From contig JBBRXY010000005.1 of the NCBI GenBank assembly GCA_038238185.1, forward strand, positions 1 through 64,000: a DNA stretch of 64,000 nt, read 5' to 3'. The notes beneath the pieces are model-generated. The model did no database searches, was not told the origin of the DNA, and worked only from the letters and a program-made list of their open reading frames with translations. This document shows, piece after piece, positions 55,618-64,000 of this stretch (positions are counted from its first letter, which is position 1; every line of letters begins with the position of its first letter). A program made the translations under genes and the position numbers. This DNA is from DATAQC01 sp038238185. Lineage in GTDB: Bacteria; Actinomycetota; Acidimicrobiia; Acidimicrobiales; AC-14.

Positions 55618-56502
55618 GCGCGACAAGTTCGAGGGGTGGGGGTCGCTACTGGCGCGAACGTGGGCGATGACAGCCGAGTAGTCGAGGTCACCGAGCCCGG
55701 CCCGGTTGGCGTCTTCGAAGTGGGCCCGGGCCGCGGCTGCCACCCAGGCCTCGATGCCGACGGCCCGGGCCGCCTCGTCCACCAGGCGCAGGTCCTTGGC
55801 GGCCAGAGCCAGGGTGAAGTTGGGCTGGAACTCGCCACTCTCGATCAAGTGGCGCTTCGACTTCAGGGTCGCCCCAACCGGGGACTCGGCCAGGGTGTCG
55901 AGCACGAGTGCCTGATCGAGGCCCAGCGCGTCGGCCAGGGCCAGGGCCTCGCCGACGGCGGACATGACCGCGCCGAGCGTGGAGTTGGCCACCAGCTTCA
56001 TCGACGCGCCGGCGCCGAGGGTGCCGAACCGGACGGGCCGGCCCATGGCCTCGAGGACCGGGCGCCAACGTCCGAACGCTTCCTCGCTACCCCCGACGAA
56101 GATCTCGAGACTTCCCTCGGTCGCCTGGGGGACGCTGCCGAGCACAGGCGCGTCGAGCACGTCGACGCCGTCGGGCAGGCGGGCGGCGAGATCCCGGACG
56201 ACGTCAGGGCCGACGGTGGACATCTCGATGACCGTCGTTCCCGGGCGAATGTCCGACGCCAATCCGCCGGGGCCGAACGCCACCGCGTCGAGGGCCTCGG
56301 GGGTGGCCAGCATGGTCAAGACCACGTCAGCCGACGCCGCCGCCTCGGATGGGGATGCGGCCGGGCGGGCACCTCGTTTGACCAAACCCGAGGCCCGATC
56401 CGGAGAGCGGTTCCACACCACCAGGTCGTGGCCCGCGTCGAGCAGGCGCCCGGCCATGGGCGCGCCCATCCGCCCCAATCCGCAAAATGCCAATCTGGCC
56501 AT
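55615..56502 (-). CDS. 3-hydroxyisobutyrate dehydrogenase-family (beta-HAD) protein
   Basis: The 295-residue enzyme has the NAD(P)-binding FCGLGRMGAPMAGRLLDAG, the substrate motif DAPVLGSVPQATEGSL, the catalytic lysine in KLVANS and the C-terminal helix bundle with KDLRLVDEAA. It could reduce tartronate semialdehyde, succinate semialdehyde or a related beta-hydroxyacid. AAAGGAAA lies upstream of the ATG, which overlaps the preceding stop (TGATG). The stop codon is part of the palindromic element. Confidence 0.9.
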   Translation of the reverse strand: MARLAFCGLGRMGAPMAGRLLDAGHDLVVWNRSPDRASGLVKRGARPAASPSEAAASADVVLTMLATPEALDAVAFGPGGLASDIRPGTTVIEMSTVGPDVVRDLAARLPDGVDVLDAPVLGSVPQATEGSLEIFVGGSEEAFGRWRPVLEAMGRPVRFGTLGAGASMKLVANSTLGAVMSAVGEALALADALGLDQALVLDTLAESPVGATLKSKRHLIESGEFQPNFTLALAAKDLRLVDEAARAVGIEAWVAAAARAHFEDANRAGLGDLDYSAVIAHVRASSDPHPSNLSR

Positions 56503-57362
56503 CAGAGATTTCCTTTCGCAAGAGGGACGATCTGGCCGGGAAGCACGGGAAGCTGCTCCCCTGCCTTGAGCTCGTCGGCGTCCTCGGTGGCACCGCCACG
56601 GATGCCGAACAGGTGCTTGGCCCATAGCAGGTAGATGAGCACGGCCAGGTTCACGATCAGGGCAATGATCCGGCCGACGGTCACCTGCTTGAGCAATTCG
56701 TTGACCTCGAGGGGCAGGAAGCCGGCGGTGGCCAGGGCGGTGAGGTACTCGGCCCACCGCCGCCCCCGCCAGAGCCCGACCGCCTCCACCCCTTCGATCA
56801 CTGCGTAGACCACCGCGGTGAAGAACAGGAGCCGCAGCGTCTTGGGGTCGAGGCCGATCAGGCGGTCGAGCTCTCTGAGCAGAAAGCTCCGACTGGTGGC
56901 CTGCCCGGTGCCGGCCAGGCTGTTGCTGGCGTTGTCGACGAGGGCGCGGGCCTGACCCTGGAGGCTGACGAGGTCCCAGCGAAGAAAGAGCAGTCCCACG
57001 GCCAACAGGGCGAACACCACCGAGTGGACGCCCCGGTCGACGGCGATGGCCTTGAGGATCAGCGAGTCGCGCAGCTTCTTCCCCCGCTCGGGAACCTCCA
57101 GATCGATGCCGCCCAGGTCGTCGCGGGTGGCGACGTCGGGGTCGACGAACACCCAGGCGTCACAGCGCAGGCAACGGGCCAAATGGCCGCCACCCGTCGC
57201 CTCGACCCCCACCAGCCAGTCGTCGGCACGCAGGCGTCGGACGTCGGCTGCCGGAGCACGATGGCCCCGGAAGGCGCAGACGAAGGTCTCGGGATGCCAA
57301 CGGCCCGTCTTGTGCCCCTCGACAGGCGGCCCCGCAGGCTTCGGCTCTCCGTGCCGCGTCAT
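56502..57362 (-). CDS. DUF2127 membrane protein with N-terminal Cys motif
   Basis: The 286-residue protein has a soluble N-terminal part with CAFRGHRA and ARCLRCDAWV (possible metal site), followed by four hydrophobic helices (SVVFALLAVGLLFLRWDLVS ... LALIVNLAVLIYLLWAKHLF) of the DUF2127 type. Function unknown. ATG 57362 is chosen over the longer frame to 57413, whose extension lacks conservation signs. It leads the dehydrogenase gene in one operon. Confidence 0.78.
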   Translation of the reverse strand: MTRHGEPKPAGPPVEGHKTGRWHPETFVCAFRGHRAPAADVRRLRADDWLVGVEATGGGHLARCLRCDAWVFVDPDVATRDDLGGIDLEVPERGKKLRDSLILKAIAVDRGVHSVVFALLAVGLLFLRWDLVSLQGQARALVDNASNSLAGTGQATSRSFLLRELDRLIGLDPKTLRLLFFTAVVYAVIEGVEAVGLWRGRRWAEYLTALATAGFLPLEVNELLKQVTVGRIIALIVNLAVLIYLLWAKHLFGIRGGATEDADELKAGEQLPVLPGQIVPLAKGNL

Positions 57363-57586
57363 TCGATCTTTGTAGCCGTTGGCGACGTTTGCCACACGTG
57401 CGGTACCCCTCACTCGAGGAATACCGGCGCCGACGAGAATGTCTCTTCGGGGAAGTTTTGGACCCCCGACGGCCGGGGCGCCAACCTCAATCCGTACTGG
57501 TCTTCGGCCGCGACCTCTCCTATGCCTATCTGTCAGCGTCTCACGATGGGGGGCCTAGCTGCGGGCCGAGCTAGTCCATTCGCGAG
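57363..57586. other. Intergenic region without a supported gene
   Basis: A plus-strand open frame at 57389-57574 (61 codons, YPSLEEYRRRRECLFGEVLD) looks slightly protein-like but has no upstream promoter or ribosome-binding site, and no homologue is recognised. The stretch is less GC-rich than its surroundings. It may be a gene remnant. Confidence 0.3.
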
Positions 57587-57853
57587 TCAGGTGACCCGGA
57601 TACGTTGGACCCCCTCGGGCTCGTCGCCCTCGCCATGGCCGGGACGGGCTCGGGCGGCCAACGACGATGCCAGGGTGACCGCCGCCGCCGGATCGCGCAC
57701 CACTCCTTCGGCGGCGTCGAGGAAGGCCCGCACCGCAGCGATGACCTCCAGGGCCGCCGCCTGGAGATGAACCACCACGTCGTGGCCGGGGTCGCAGTCG
57801 CCACCGGTGACCCGGTCGTCGTCGCCCTCGGGCCCGTCGGAGGTGGCGACCAT
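57587..57853 (-). CDS. Small protein coupled to the ArsA-type ATPase
   Basis: The 88-residue protein has an acidic N-terminus and a helix LEVIAAVRAFLDAAEGVVRD, then VQRIRVT at the C-terminus. Similar small proteins commonly follow ArsA-type ATPase genes in actinobacteria, which suggests a partner; no function is known. The ATG overlaps the ATPase stop codon (TGATG). Confidence 0.65.
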   Translation of the reverse strand: MVATSDGPEGDDDRVTGGDCDPGHDVVVHLQAAALEVIAAVRAFLDAAEGVVRDPAAAVTLASSLAARARPGHGEGDEPEGVQRIRVT

Positions 57854-59103
57854 CAGACTCCCGCGGTCTCCTGGGCAGTGGCGGCCGCCGGGCTCGGCCC
57901 GAAGGTGACTTCCAAACGGTTGTCGGCCATGCGTGCGGTGTCGACGGGGCGTCGACGCAGCGAATCGGGGAGCACGATGGCCCGCCGGTAGGTGCCCACC
58001 CGCACGAACAGCTCGTCGTGACGCCGGCCCACCTCGAGATCACCGGCCTCGGCGAACGGGAGCTCGAGGGACATGACATATCGGCTGCCCCGTCGCTCGA
58101 TGCGCAGCGGATCACCCTCGTGGAGTACGGCCGCGGGGTCGAGCCCGGCGTAGAGCGCTTCGGCAAAGCGCCGGAGCCGCTCGACACCCACGACCTCCGT
58201 GGCCGCCAACTCGGCCCGAAGGATCGGCAGCGGGGCGAACCCGTCGGTGATCGATGCCATGTGCTCGGCGTGGGTGGCCTTCCAGGCCGAGAACCACGGA
58301 TCGGTGACGGCCTCGGGCAGCAGGCGGTTGGCGATGACCGCGTCGGTGCGGTAGCCGAAGAGGGAGAGATAGGTGTAGGTACGGCGGGCCTCGGCCACCA
58401 CCATGCGCTCGGGGTTCACGACCAGGCGCACGCTGGTGCGGGTGCCGTCGGTGAGCAGCTCCCGAACGCCGTCGAGGCGGTCGTAGAACCGGCGGGCGGC
58501 GTCGAACACCTCCTCGCCGGCCACGGGCATGGTCGTCACGCGCGACAGGAGCGGACGCACGGCGCGCACCACTTTGCGCTCGACCGGGAAGATGCGTTCC
58601 ATGTACCAGGACAGGACATCAGGCAGGGAGAGGAATCGGATGGTCTCGGCCGTCGGCGCGCAGTCGACGACGATCACGTCCCATTCCCCCGAGGCGGCGA
58701 AGGCCTTGATATCGCTCAGGCCAAAGATCTCGTCGAGGCCGGGTATCACGGCCAGCTCCTCGGCCTCGATGGCATCGATGCCGGCCCACCCGAGAACGGC
58801 GACCACGTAAGCCTGGATGTCCGACCACGCCTCCTCCATGCGCAGGTGGGCGTCGAGTTGTTGGCCCCACAAACCGGGTGCCACGCTCGTAGGGGTGGGA
58901 CCGAGGGCCACGTCGTAGGCGTCGGCCAACGAGTGAGCCGGGTCGGTCGACAGCACGATGGTGCGCTTGCCGGCGTCGGCACACGCCAGGGCGGTGGCCG
59001 CCGAGGCTGTGGTCTTGCCGACTCCACCCTTACCGGTGAACAACAGGATGCGGGGCCGCCTGGGCCCGACCGGCCCACTGGGCGGAGTGCTGACGGGAGT
59101 CAC
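57853..59103 (-). CDS. ArsA/Get3-family ATPase
   Basis: The 416-residue P-loop ATPase has the deviant Walker A FTGKGGVGKTTASAATAL, switch motif VLSTDPAHSLADAYDV, Walker B-like VIVVDCAPTAETIRFLSLP and a C-terminal all-beta domain (YVMSLELPFAEAGDLEVGRR) that Get3/ArsA of this branch carry. The actinobacterial proteins are not known arsenite pumps; no arsB-like gene is near. A TAACGT hexamer lies 9 nt upstream of the GTG. Confidence 0.9.
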   Translation of the reverse strand: MTPVSTPPSGPVGPRRPRILLFTGKGGVGKTTASAATALACADAGKRTIVLSTDPAHSLADAYDVALGPTPTSVAPGLWGQQLDAHLRMEEAWSDIQAYVVAVLGWAGIDAIEAEELAVIPGLDEIFGLSDIKAFAASGEWDVIVVDCAPTAETIRFLSLPDVLSWYMERIFPVERKVVRAVRPLLSRVTTMPVAGEEVFDAARRFYDRLDGVRELLTDGTRTSVRLVVNPERMVVAEARRTYTYLSLFGYRTDAVIANRLLPEAVTDPWFSAWKATHAEHMASITDGFAPLPILRAELAATEVVGVERLRRFAEALYAGLDPAAVLHEGDPLRIERRGSRYVMSLELPFAEAGDLEVGRRHDELFVRVGTYRRAIVLPDSLRRRPVDTARMADNRLEVTFGPSPAAATAQETAGV

Positions 59104-59663
59104 GACCCGTTCACGTTACCGGGGTTCCCGTCGGGTCGATCGTTCGTTCGCCTGCGGGGTCTCGGCGGGCGGGGCGGCGCCTTCCGGGGGGCGAACGTCC
59201 CGTGGCGTGCCGACCAGAGCCCGCAGAGGCCGAGGCCGTACATGGGCACGAGCGCGCCTGCGGCCAGGCTGGTGTACGGCCGGGCGATGGCCGTGCCGAG
59301 AGCCACGATCACCTGGACGGCGAGCGATCCGAGCAGGCTCCGGCGCACCTCGGGCACAACCCCGCCGGCGAGGAAGAAGAGATTGGTTACGGCCACCTCG
59401 TCGGTGCGGCTGCGAGCCACGCCCCTCGCATACGCGACCAGGAACAGCACGCATCCGGCCAGGAACAACCCGACGGCCACAGCAAAGGCCACCCCTTCCA
59501 GCGCCCCGGTCAGGGCATCGCTCGAGTCCAGTCCCGACGCCACCGACGCCGCCAGCGCGGTCACGGTGAAGACGCCCGTGCCCCACCACGAGGCCTTCCG
59601 CAGCCCTCCCCCGGGCGCATCCCCCGCGCCGGGAGCCGGCCGCGATTCGGCGGCGCGCGTCAT
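59100..59663 (-). CDS. Small polytopic membrane protein
   Basis: The 187-residue protein has about four hydrophobic segments (TVTALAASVASGLDSS, FAVAVGLFLAGCVLFLVAYA, SLLGSLAVQVIVALG, LAAGALVPMYGLGLCGLW) and a Pro/Arg-rich basic C-terminus. Family unknown to me. It overlaps the pimB-like gene stop (ATGA) and the start of the ATPase gene by 4 bp, so all three are co-translated. Confidence 0.7.
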   Translation of the reverse strand: MTRAAESRPAPGAGDAPGGGLRKASWWGTGVFTVTALAASVASGLDSSDALTGALEGVAFAVAVGLFLAGCVLFLVAYARGVARSRTDEVAVTNLFFLAGGVVPEVRRSLLGSLAVQVIVALGTAIARPYTSLAAGALVPMYGLGLCGLWSARHGTFAPRKAPPRPPRPRRRTNDRPDGNPGNVNGS

Positions 59664-60781
59664 TCGTGGACGGCCAGGGCCCGGCCGAGTGTGTCGGCCA
59701 GGCCAGCCCAGTCGAAATAGGTCTCGGCCCGGAGGCGGGCCGCGGTTCCCTGCCGGCGACGGAGGTCGGCATCGTCGAGCAGCGGGGCGAGGGCCCAGGC
59801 GACCGCGGCGGGATCGCCGGGACGGTCGATGACAACGCCGGCCTGGCCGTCGGCCACGGCCTCGGAGGACCCCCCGCTGTGTCCCGCCCCCGGCGGGACA
59901 CCGCACGCCGCCGCTTCGAGGAACACCATCCCGAACCCCTCCTGCTCCAGACCGCCCCACCGGCTACGACAGGGGACGGCAAACACGTCGGCCGCCCCCA
60001 TGAGGCCGGGTACGGCATCGTCGGAAAGGAGCCCGAGGAAGCGAACGGGAGCGCCGGCTCGTGCCGCCAGGCGCTCGAGGCGGCCACGGTCGCGGCCCGT
60101 GCCGGCAATGGCGACCACCAGATCGGGACGGGCCGGCGCCAGCAGGGCGGCCGCGCCCACGAGGGCGTCGAAGCCCTTCCGGGGCACCAGACGGCTGAGC
60201 CCAAGCACGACGCGGCCTCCCACTGGGAGCCCGGCGTCGACGCGAGCCTTGGCCCGCTCGTCAGCGTCGAGGGGCCGGAACCGCCGGAGGTCGACACCGG
60301 GCGGGACCAGGCTGAGAGGGACATCGTCGCCGGCAACCCGCTGGACCTCGTGCGCCGGATACCCCCCTCCGGCCACGACGAGCGCCGCCCCCCGCAGGAC
60401 CCGGCGCATCAGTTCCCGGGTTCCGGGCAGCCGGCTGGGAACGGTGATCTCGGCGCCATGGACGATCACCGCGTAACGGCATCCGAGACGCGGCCCGAGC
60501 AGCCCGAGCGGGAACGCCGGGTCGAGGATCACCAATCCGGCGCCGACCTGGGCTGTCAGCGCCCGTAGGCGCCTGGCCAACCCCGGGTGTGGCAGCAGGA
60601 CGGGGTCGGGCAAGCGCACGATCCGGAAGGGCTGCCGGAGATCGAACTCCCGATCGCCGGCGTGCGGGGTTGTGGCCACGACCACCCGCTCCGGCGGTAG
60701 CCGCCGCCACAGCTCCCAAAGGTACGACTGGATGCCGCCGACTTTGGGAGGAAAGTCGTTGGTGACCAGGAGATGGGTCAC
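59660..60781 (-). CDS. pimB: GT4 mannosyltransferase, PimB-like
   Basis: The 373-residue glycosyltransferase starts THLLVTNDFPPKVGGIQSYLWE, close to PimB (adds the second mannose to phosphatidylinositol monomannoside). The donor-binding half has LSRLVPRKGFDAL and EGFGMVFLEAAACGVP with the conserved E-x7-E. A monoglucosyl/mannosyl lipid enzyme is the alternative. GTG at 60781 follows sepH by 16 bp. It leads a group with the small membrane protein and the ArsA-type ATPase. Confidence 0.8.
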   Translation of the reverse strand: MTHLLVTNDFPPKVGGIQSYLWELWRRLPPERVVVATTPHAGDREFDLRQPFRIVRLPDPVLLPHPGLARRLRALTAQVGAGLVILDPAFPLGLLGPRLGCRYAVIVHGAEITVPSRLPGTRELMRRVLRGAALVVAGGGYPAHEVQRVAGDDVPLSLVPPGVDLRRFRPLDADERAKARVDAGLPVGGRVVLGLSRLVPRKGFDALVGAAALLAPARPDLVVAIAGTGRDRGRLERLAARAGAPVRFLGLLSDDAVPGLMGAADVFAVPCRSRWGGLEQEGFGMVFLEAAACGVPPGAGHSGGSSEAVADGQAGVVIDRPGDPAAVAWALAPLLDDADLRRRQGTAARLRAETYFDWAGLADTLGRALAVHE

Positions 60782-60797
60782 CGGCCCGGGACAGCGA

Positions 60798-62651
60798 TCA
60801 GCCGGCGCCCATGGGCCAGGCCGACAGGGGGCGCGGGATCCTCGTGATGGTCGACTCCGTCGGCGCCGAGTCCGGCGATCGCCCTGCCGCCCGGCGCGCG
60901 GCGCGGGCGGGGTACGCCTTGGCCGGATCGTCGAAGTCGACCGACTCGAGCAGGTCGTCGAACTGCAGGAACCCGTCGGGCCCAGGCGACCCGCCGGTGT
61001 CGCCGGAGTGGTCGTCGTCGGCCACCGGCTCAGCCACAGGCGGGTCAGCCGGTCGCGGGGGCGTCGGGCGCATCATGAAGTCGGGCGGCCCGAGGGGCTC
61101 CAGATCCGGGTCGGCGGGGGGCGAGGGGGCAGGGGCCTCAACGGCCGCCGGGCGGATCCGTCTATTGGGCAGGACGGGGGGGCCGACGGAACTGGGCACG
61201 GGGTTGGCGGCCCGACGGTCGCCCAACAGCCGGCCTGCGGCAGCCCGGCTCGCCGCCACCCTGGTGTTCGCCAGCCGGTTGATGGGGACCCGCGAGGGGG
61301 CCGAGCCCGCTCCTTCCGGCGAGCGTCCCGACACGGAGGGGCGACCGTTGCCCACCGCGACAGCGGGAGGCGAACCATCGGTGCCGATGCGCAGCCGGGG
61401 CGTGTCGGCCGCCACTGCCGGCGTGGCGGACGATCGGATGCGGGAGGCCTTTGGCTCCGTGGCCACCTTCGCCGCCTTGGTGGCCTTGGTGGCCTTGGTG
61501 GCCTTGGTAGGCCTGGCCTTCCTGGCTGGCTTGGTGGCCTTGGTGGCCTTGGTAGGCCTGGCCTTCTTGGCTGCCTTGGTGGTTTTGGCAGATTTGGTCG
61601 CCTTAGTGGGCCTGGCCTTCTTGGTGGCCGTGGTGGCCTTAGTGGCCTTTGTGGCCTTGGTGGCCTTCGAGCTTCTGGCCTTGGTGGCCGTGGTGGCCTT
61701 GGTGGCCTTCGAGCTTCTGGCCCTGGTGGCCTTAGTGGCCTTGGTGGCTGTGGTGGCCTTCGAGCTTCTGGCCTTGGTGGCTGTGGTGGTGCGCGCCGAC
61801 GGGGACCTCATCGTGGGGGACGTGGCCTTCGGCCTTCTCGGTCGCCGAGCGCCGGACTTCCGGGCGGACGCGCCGCCGGTCGTCGCCGACGCCGCCGGCG
61901 ACCGGCGCCGGCCGGACGATGTGGCCGGGCGGGTCCCGGAACGTCGGATCTGGTCGGGCTCGGGCACCTCGGCGTCGGTCGGGCCCTGTTTGCGGGACGA
62001 GCGGCGCTGCCGCTCGTCGACATACCCGAGCGTCGAGGCCAGGCGGTTGCGGCTGGTGAGCCGGCCCGTCGCCACGTTCACCTCCCAGATCGCCTCCTGG
62101 TCACGACCCCGGGAGCGGTACCGTAGGCGCACGACCCACACCACGTCGTGCAGCTGGTTGGCGGTCCAGGCGGCATCGAAGGCGTCGTCCATCAGCATGA
62201 CGCTGCGATCGATCAGGTTCTCGGCCACCGAGGGCCCCAGCGGCTCTGCCGACGGCCCCCGCCGGGACTTGACGTAGGTGAGGCTGCGGGCCAACTCCAT
62301 GATCTGGGCCTGTTCGGCCAGGATGGGCACAGCGAAGCGCTCGACCCACTCGGGATCGACCTCAGCCTCGGCGGCGACCTCGGCGATGGAGCGACCGGCG
62401 CGCAGGCGGGACTGGATCTCGCGGGGCGTGAGCGTGCTCTCCTGGCGGGGGGGACGGTCGGCGCCGGACACCAAGTCGTCGTCGTGGACGTCGGCATCGC
62501 CACCTCCGGCGCGCCGCTGCGCGACCGCGATGGTGTCAATCAGGCCGTCCTCGAGGGCGACGACGAACCCGCCCGACTTCGAACCTCGACGGGCACTGAA
62601 AATAAGCCCCTTGCGGTCGGACGTAAATCCGACGAGGTGGAGCTTTCGCAC
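60798..62651 (-). CDS. sepH: Septation protein SepH (DUF3071) with Lys/Ala/Thr-rich repeats
   Basis: SepH binds FtsZ and promotes Z-ring assembly in Streptomyces. The 617-residue protein has the DUF3071 N-terminus (RKLHLVGFTSDRKGLIFSAR), a helix-turn-helix (LTPREIQSRLRAGRSIAEVA), then residues ~284-394 composed of KATK, RSSKATK and KKARPTK repeats like a histone H1 tail, and an acidic end with FLQFDDLLESVDFDDP, maybe the FtsZ-binding part. Normal SepH is ~340 residues, so this is much longer. GTG 62651 is chosen over 62711 because the family begins at RKLHLV and CAGGAG lies 5 nt upstream. Confidence 0.87.
   Translation of the reverse strand: MRKLHLVGFTSDRKGLIFSARRGSKSGGFVVALEDGLIDTIAVAQRRAGGGDADVHDDDLVSGADRPPRQESTLTPREIQSRLRAGRSIAEVAAEAEVDPEWVERFAVPILAEQAQIMELARSLTYVKSRRGPSAEPLGPSVAENLIDRSVMLMDDAFDAAWTANQLHDVVWVVRLRYRSRGRDQEAIWEVNVATGRLTSRNRLASTLGYVDERQRRSSRKQGPTDAEVPEPDQIRRSGTRPATSSGRRRSPAASATTGGASARKSGARRPRRPKATSPTMRSPSARTTTATKARSSKATTATKATKATRARSSKATKATTATKARSSKATKATKATKATTATKKARPTKATKSAKTTKAAKKARPTKATKATKPARKARPTKATKATKATKAAKVATEPKASRIRSSATPAVAADTPRLRIGTDGSPPAVAVGNGRPSVSGRSPEGAGSAPSRVPINRLANTRVAASRAAAGRLLGDRRAANPVPSSVGPPVLPNRRIRPAAVEAPAPSPPADPDLEPLGPPDFMMRPTPPRPADPPVAEPVADDDHSGDTGGSPGPDGFLQFDDLLESVDFDDPAKAYPARAARRAAGRSPDSAPTESTITRIPRPLSAWPMGAG
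61470..61800. repeat. Imperfect short tandem repeats in sepH
   Basis: Reading the plus strand, GCCTTGGTG-type 9-bp units recur throughout the segment, mixed with blocks containing GAGCTTCTGGCC. On the minus strand they encode KAT and RSSKAT units. The length is probably variable between strains. Confidence 0.85.
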
Positions 62652-62755
62652 CCGGGCTCCTGCTTTCTCAGCGGCCCGCACCTCCCGGGCCTCTTGCCGG
62701 GACGGTAGCACTCAGTCCCACGTCATTTGAGGATGGTTCGGGAATCGAGGACGGT

Positions 62756-62956
62756 TTAGCCGTGGCGCCGCACCTGGCGCAGGTGAGGCACGAGGCCCGC
62801 CTCACCCAACAGGCGCACGGCGCGGGCCTCGGCCACGTTGATGACCACCGCCTCGTCGGGCTCCCGACCGCAGATGAAGGTGACGACGCAGTCGTCGCAC
62901 GCGGTCGTGTGCTGCATCACGCAGTCGTCGCAGCTGATGACCGAAACGTCATCCAT
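62756..62956 (-). CDS. Small Cys-rich conserved protein
   Basis: The 66-residue protein has CDDCVMQHTTACDDCVVTFIC, giving five cysteines in about 21 residues as C-x2-C, C-x2-C and a single Cys, with a His between; a zinc or Fe-S site is likely. The rest is a short helix (AVVINVAEARAVRLLGEAG). Such proteins are common near sepH or dcw-linked genes in actinobacteria, but the function is unknown. GAGGG lies 5 nt upstream of the ATG. Confidence 0.7.
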   Translation of the reverse strand: MDDVSVISCDDCVMQHTTACDDCVVTFICGREPDEAVVINVAEARAVRLLGEAGLVPHLRQVRRHG

Positions 62957-63076
62957 GGTGGCCCTCAGTTCCTCTAGTGATTACAGCCTTTCGCACACCC
63001 AGCCTCCGGCAGATCCACCCCAAGGGCGGGTTCTCCATGTCGCGGTCGGCCGCACGCTACCGAGGGGGTATGACAG

Positions 63077-64000
63077 CTACCGTCCGGGGAGGAGCAGGCA
63101 CAGGTCGCCGAACTCGTGCCAGAGGTAGCCGTGGTCGAGGGCCTCACGGTAGCAACGGCGCAGGAACGCCCGCCCGGCTACCGCTTCGAGGAGACGGAGG
63201 TGCGACGCCTGAGGCTCGTGCCAGCCGGTCAGCAGGCCGTCGACGACCCGAACGCCGCGCTCCGGCCCCATCACCACCTCCGTCCAGCCCTCGCCCGGAT
63301 GCACCCGACCGTCGGTGTCCGCCTGGGTTTCGAGGGCGCGTACGACGCTCGTCCCCACGGCCACGACCGCCCCGCCCCCTTCCCGGGTGGCGTCGACCAC
63401 ACGGGCGGTGGCAGCCGGCACCCGGAACCACTCGGGAGCGGGGGACTCATGGGCCTCGGGCGACGACACGCCGGTGTGAAGCACCACCGGGGCCACACCG
63501 ACCCCCTTGGCCACCAGGGCGGTGATCAGCTCGGGCGTGAAGGCACGCCCGGCGCTCGGCATCTCCGAGCTGCCGTCCTCGTCGGCGTACACGGTGCGGT
63601 AGGCGGCCAACGGCCACGGGCGGGTCACGTGGCCGTAGCGGATGGGCGACCCATGGGCGGCCAGGTAGGCGCCGAGCGGTGCCCCCAGATCGAGGCTGGC
63701 GACCCACAACCGCCGCTCGGCCGGAGCCCACGCTTCGGTCAACCGGGCACTGGCTCCGCCGGGCAGGCGAACGACCTCGCCGATCCTCCCATCGGAGAAC
63801 GGCAAGCTTCCGATGCCGTTCGGGGTTCGCAGCTCGATCAGCCACCGCCCGTCCGGCAGTCGGGTGGACAGGTGCAGGCGAAGGACGGCGCCGTCGGCCC
63901 GCACGGCCTCAAGGGCGGCCGGCACGGTGCCCGAGGTGTTCACGACGACCAGGTCGCCGGGCACCAGGATCTCGACGATGTCGGAGAAGCGACCATGGGT
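63077..64000 (-). CDS. queA: QueA, S-adenosylmethionine:tRNA ribosyltransferase-isomerase (partial)
   Basis: The frame continues past the window edge, so the N-terminus is missing. The visible ~307 residues contain THGRFSDIVEIL and PGDLVVVNTSGTVPAAL (FxD and PGDxLVxN), HLSTRLPDGRWLIELR, PIRYGHV and WFRVPAATA, as in QueA, which transfers ribose of SAM to preQ1 at the tRNA wobble position. VNTSGT replaces the usual VNDT(R), as in a branch of actinobacterial QueA-like proteins, so function may be diverged. Confidence 0.85.
   Translation of the reverse strand, partial: THGRFSDIVEILVPGDLVVVNTSGTVPAALEAVRADGAVLRLHLSTRLPDGRWLIELRTPNGIGSLPFSDGRIGEVVRLPGGASARLTEAWAPAERRLWVASLDLGAPLGAYLAAHGSPIRYGHVTRPWPLAAYRTVYADEDGSSEMPSAGRAFTPELITALVAKGVGVAPVVLHTGVSSPEAHESPAPEWFRVPAATARVVDATREGGGAVVAVGTSVVRALETQADTDGRVHPGEGWTEVVMGPERGVRVVDGLLTGWHEPQASHLRLLEAVAGRAFLRRCYREALDHGYLWHEFGDLCLLLPGR

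Noticed and set aside
57389..57574. 61-codon plus-strand ORF
   Set aside because: Slightly protein-like but lacks promoter, ribosome-binding site and recognisable family; listed only as intergenic content.

Overview
The window is about 70 % GC and reads as chromosomal DNA of an actinobacterium. The evidence is a complete actinobacterial division and cell-wall (dcw) cluster with SepF and SepH, a meso-diaminopimelate-type MurE, MurT/GatD peptidoglycan amidation, a PimB-like mannosyltransferase, two predicted F420-dependent enzymes and many genes with a TAnnnT hexamer 6-8 nt before the start codon (leaderless transcripts). No DivIVA gene follows sepF-yggT, where most actinobacteria carry it. I would guess class Acidimicrobiia, but that is inference and no rRNA gene is present to confirm it. 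No tRNA, rRNA, CRISPR array, prophage or transposase gene was seen.

Layout. 1-3.9 kb: an Rrf2 regulator, then on the minus strand traR/dksA, lspA, rluD and a membrane-anchored protein, plus a DUF167 gene. 4.0-7.1 kb: ileS on the plus strand. 7.2-27.4 kb, minus strand: the dcw cluster, read from high to low coordinates as mraZ, rsmH, ftsL, ftsI, murE, murF, mraY, murD, ftsW, murG, murC, murB, ftsQ, ftsZ, pgeF, yggS, sepF, yggT and a membrane protein with a histone-H1-like tail. Most of these genes overlap by 1-10 bp, so they probably form one long operon driven by a MraZ-controlled promoter at 27.5 kb. 27.5-29.6 kb: murT-gatD, divergent from mraZ. 29.6-37.0 kb: a YceH protein, an EamA-type transporter, a CDP-alcohol phosphatidyltransferase, a DegT aminotransferase, an F420-type reductase, a lipoate-ligase-like protein, an HNH nuclease and a ROK kinase. 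37.1-41.7 kb: a moxR-DUF58-transglutaminase operon. 41.8-49.7 kb: DUF3040, dinB, a PIG-L deacetylase, an inositol-monophosphatase-family enzyme, a methyltransferase, a VOC protein, a predicted pyrophosphate-dependent phosphofructokinase and an ACT protein. 49.9-57.4 kb: alaC, an LLM oxidoreductase, a second ROK kinase, a GH15 glucoamylase/trehalase, a chlorite-dismutase-family heme protein and a beta-hydroxyacid dehydrogenase. 57.6-64 kb: an ArsA-type ATPase, a pimB-like gene, sepH and the 3' part of queA.

The most unusual signals are not genes. (1) Three copies of a ~96-bp palindromic element sit at 3.9, 23.1 and 55.5 kb, each flush with a start or stop codon; one lies inside the dcw operon between ftsI and murE, and the arms of two copies show a compensatory base-pair change. 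(2) A near-perfect 27-bp inverted repeat in the mraZ-rsmH gap would fold over the rsmH ribosome-binding region, next to eight perfect copies of a 9-bp repeat. (3) A 30-bp repeat family occurs both upstream of lspA and in frame inside a ROK kinase. (4) Two very short leaderless ORFs lie immediately upstream of, and are probably coupled to, longer genes. (5) Two proteins of the division neighbourhood carry Lys/Ala/Thr-rich histone-H1-like regions.
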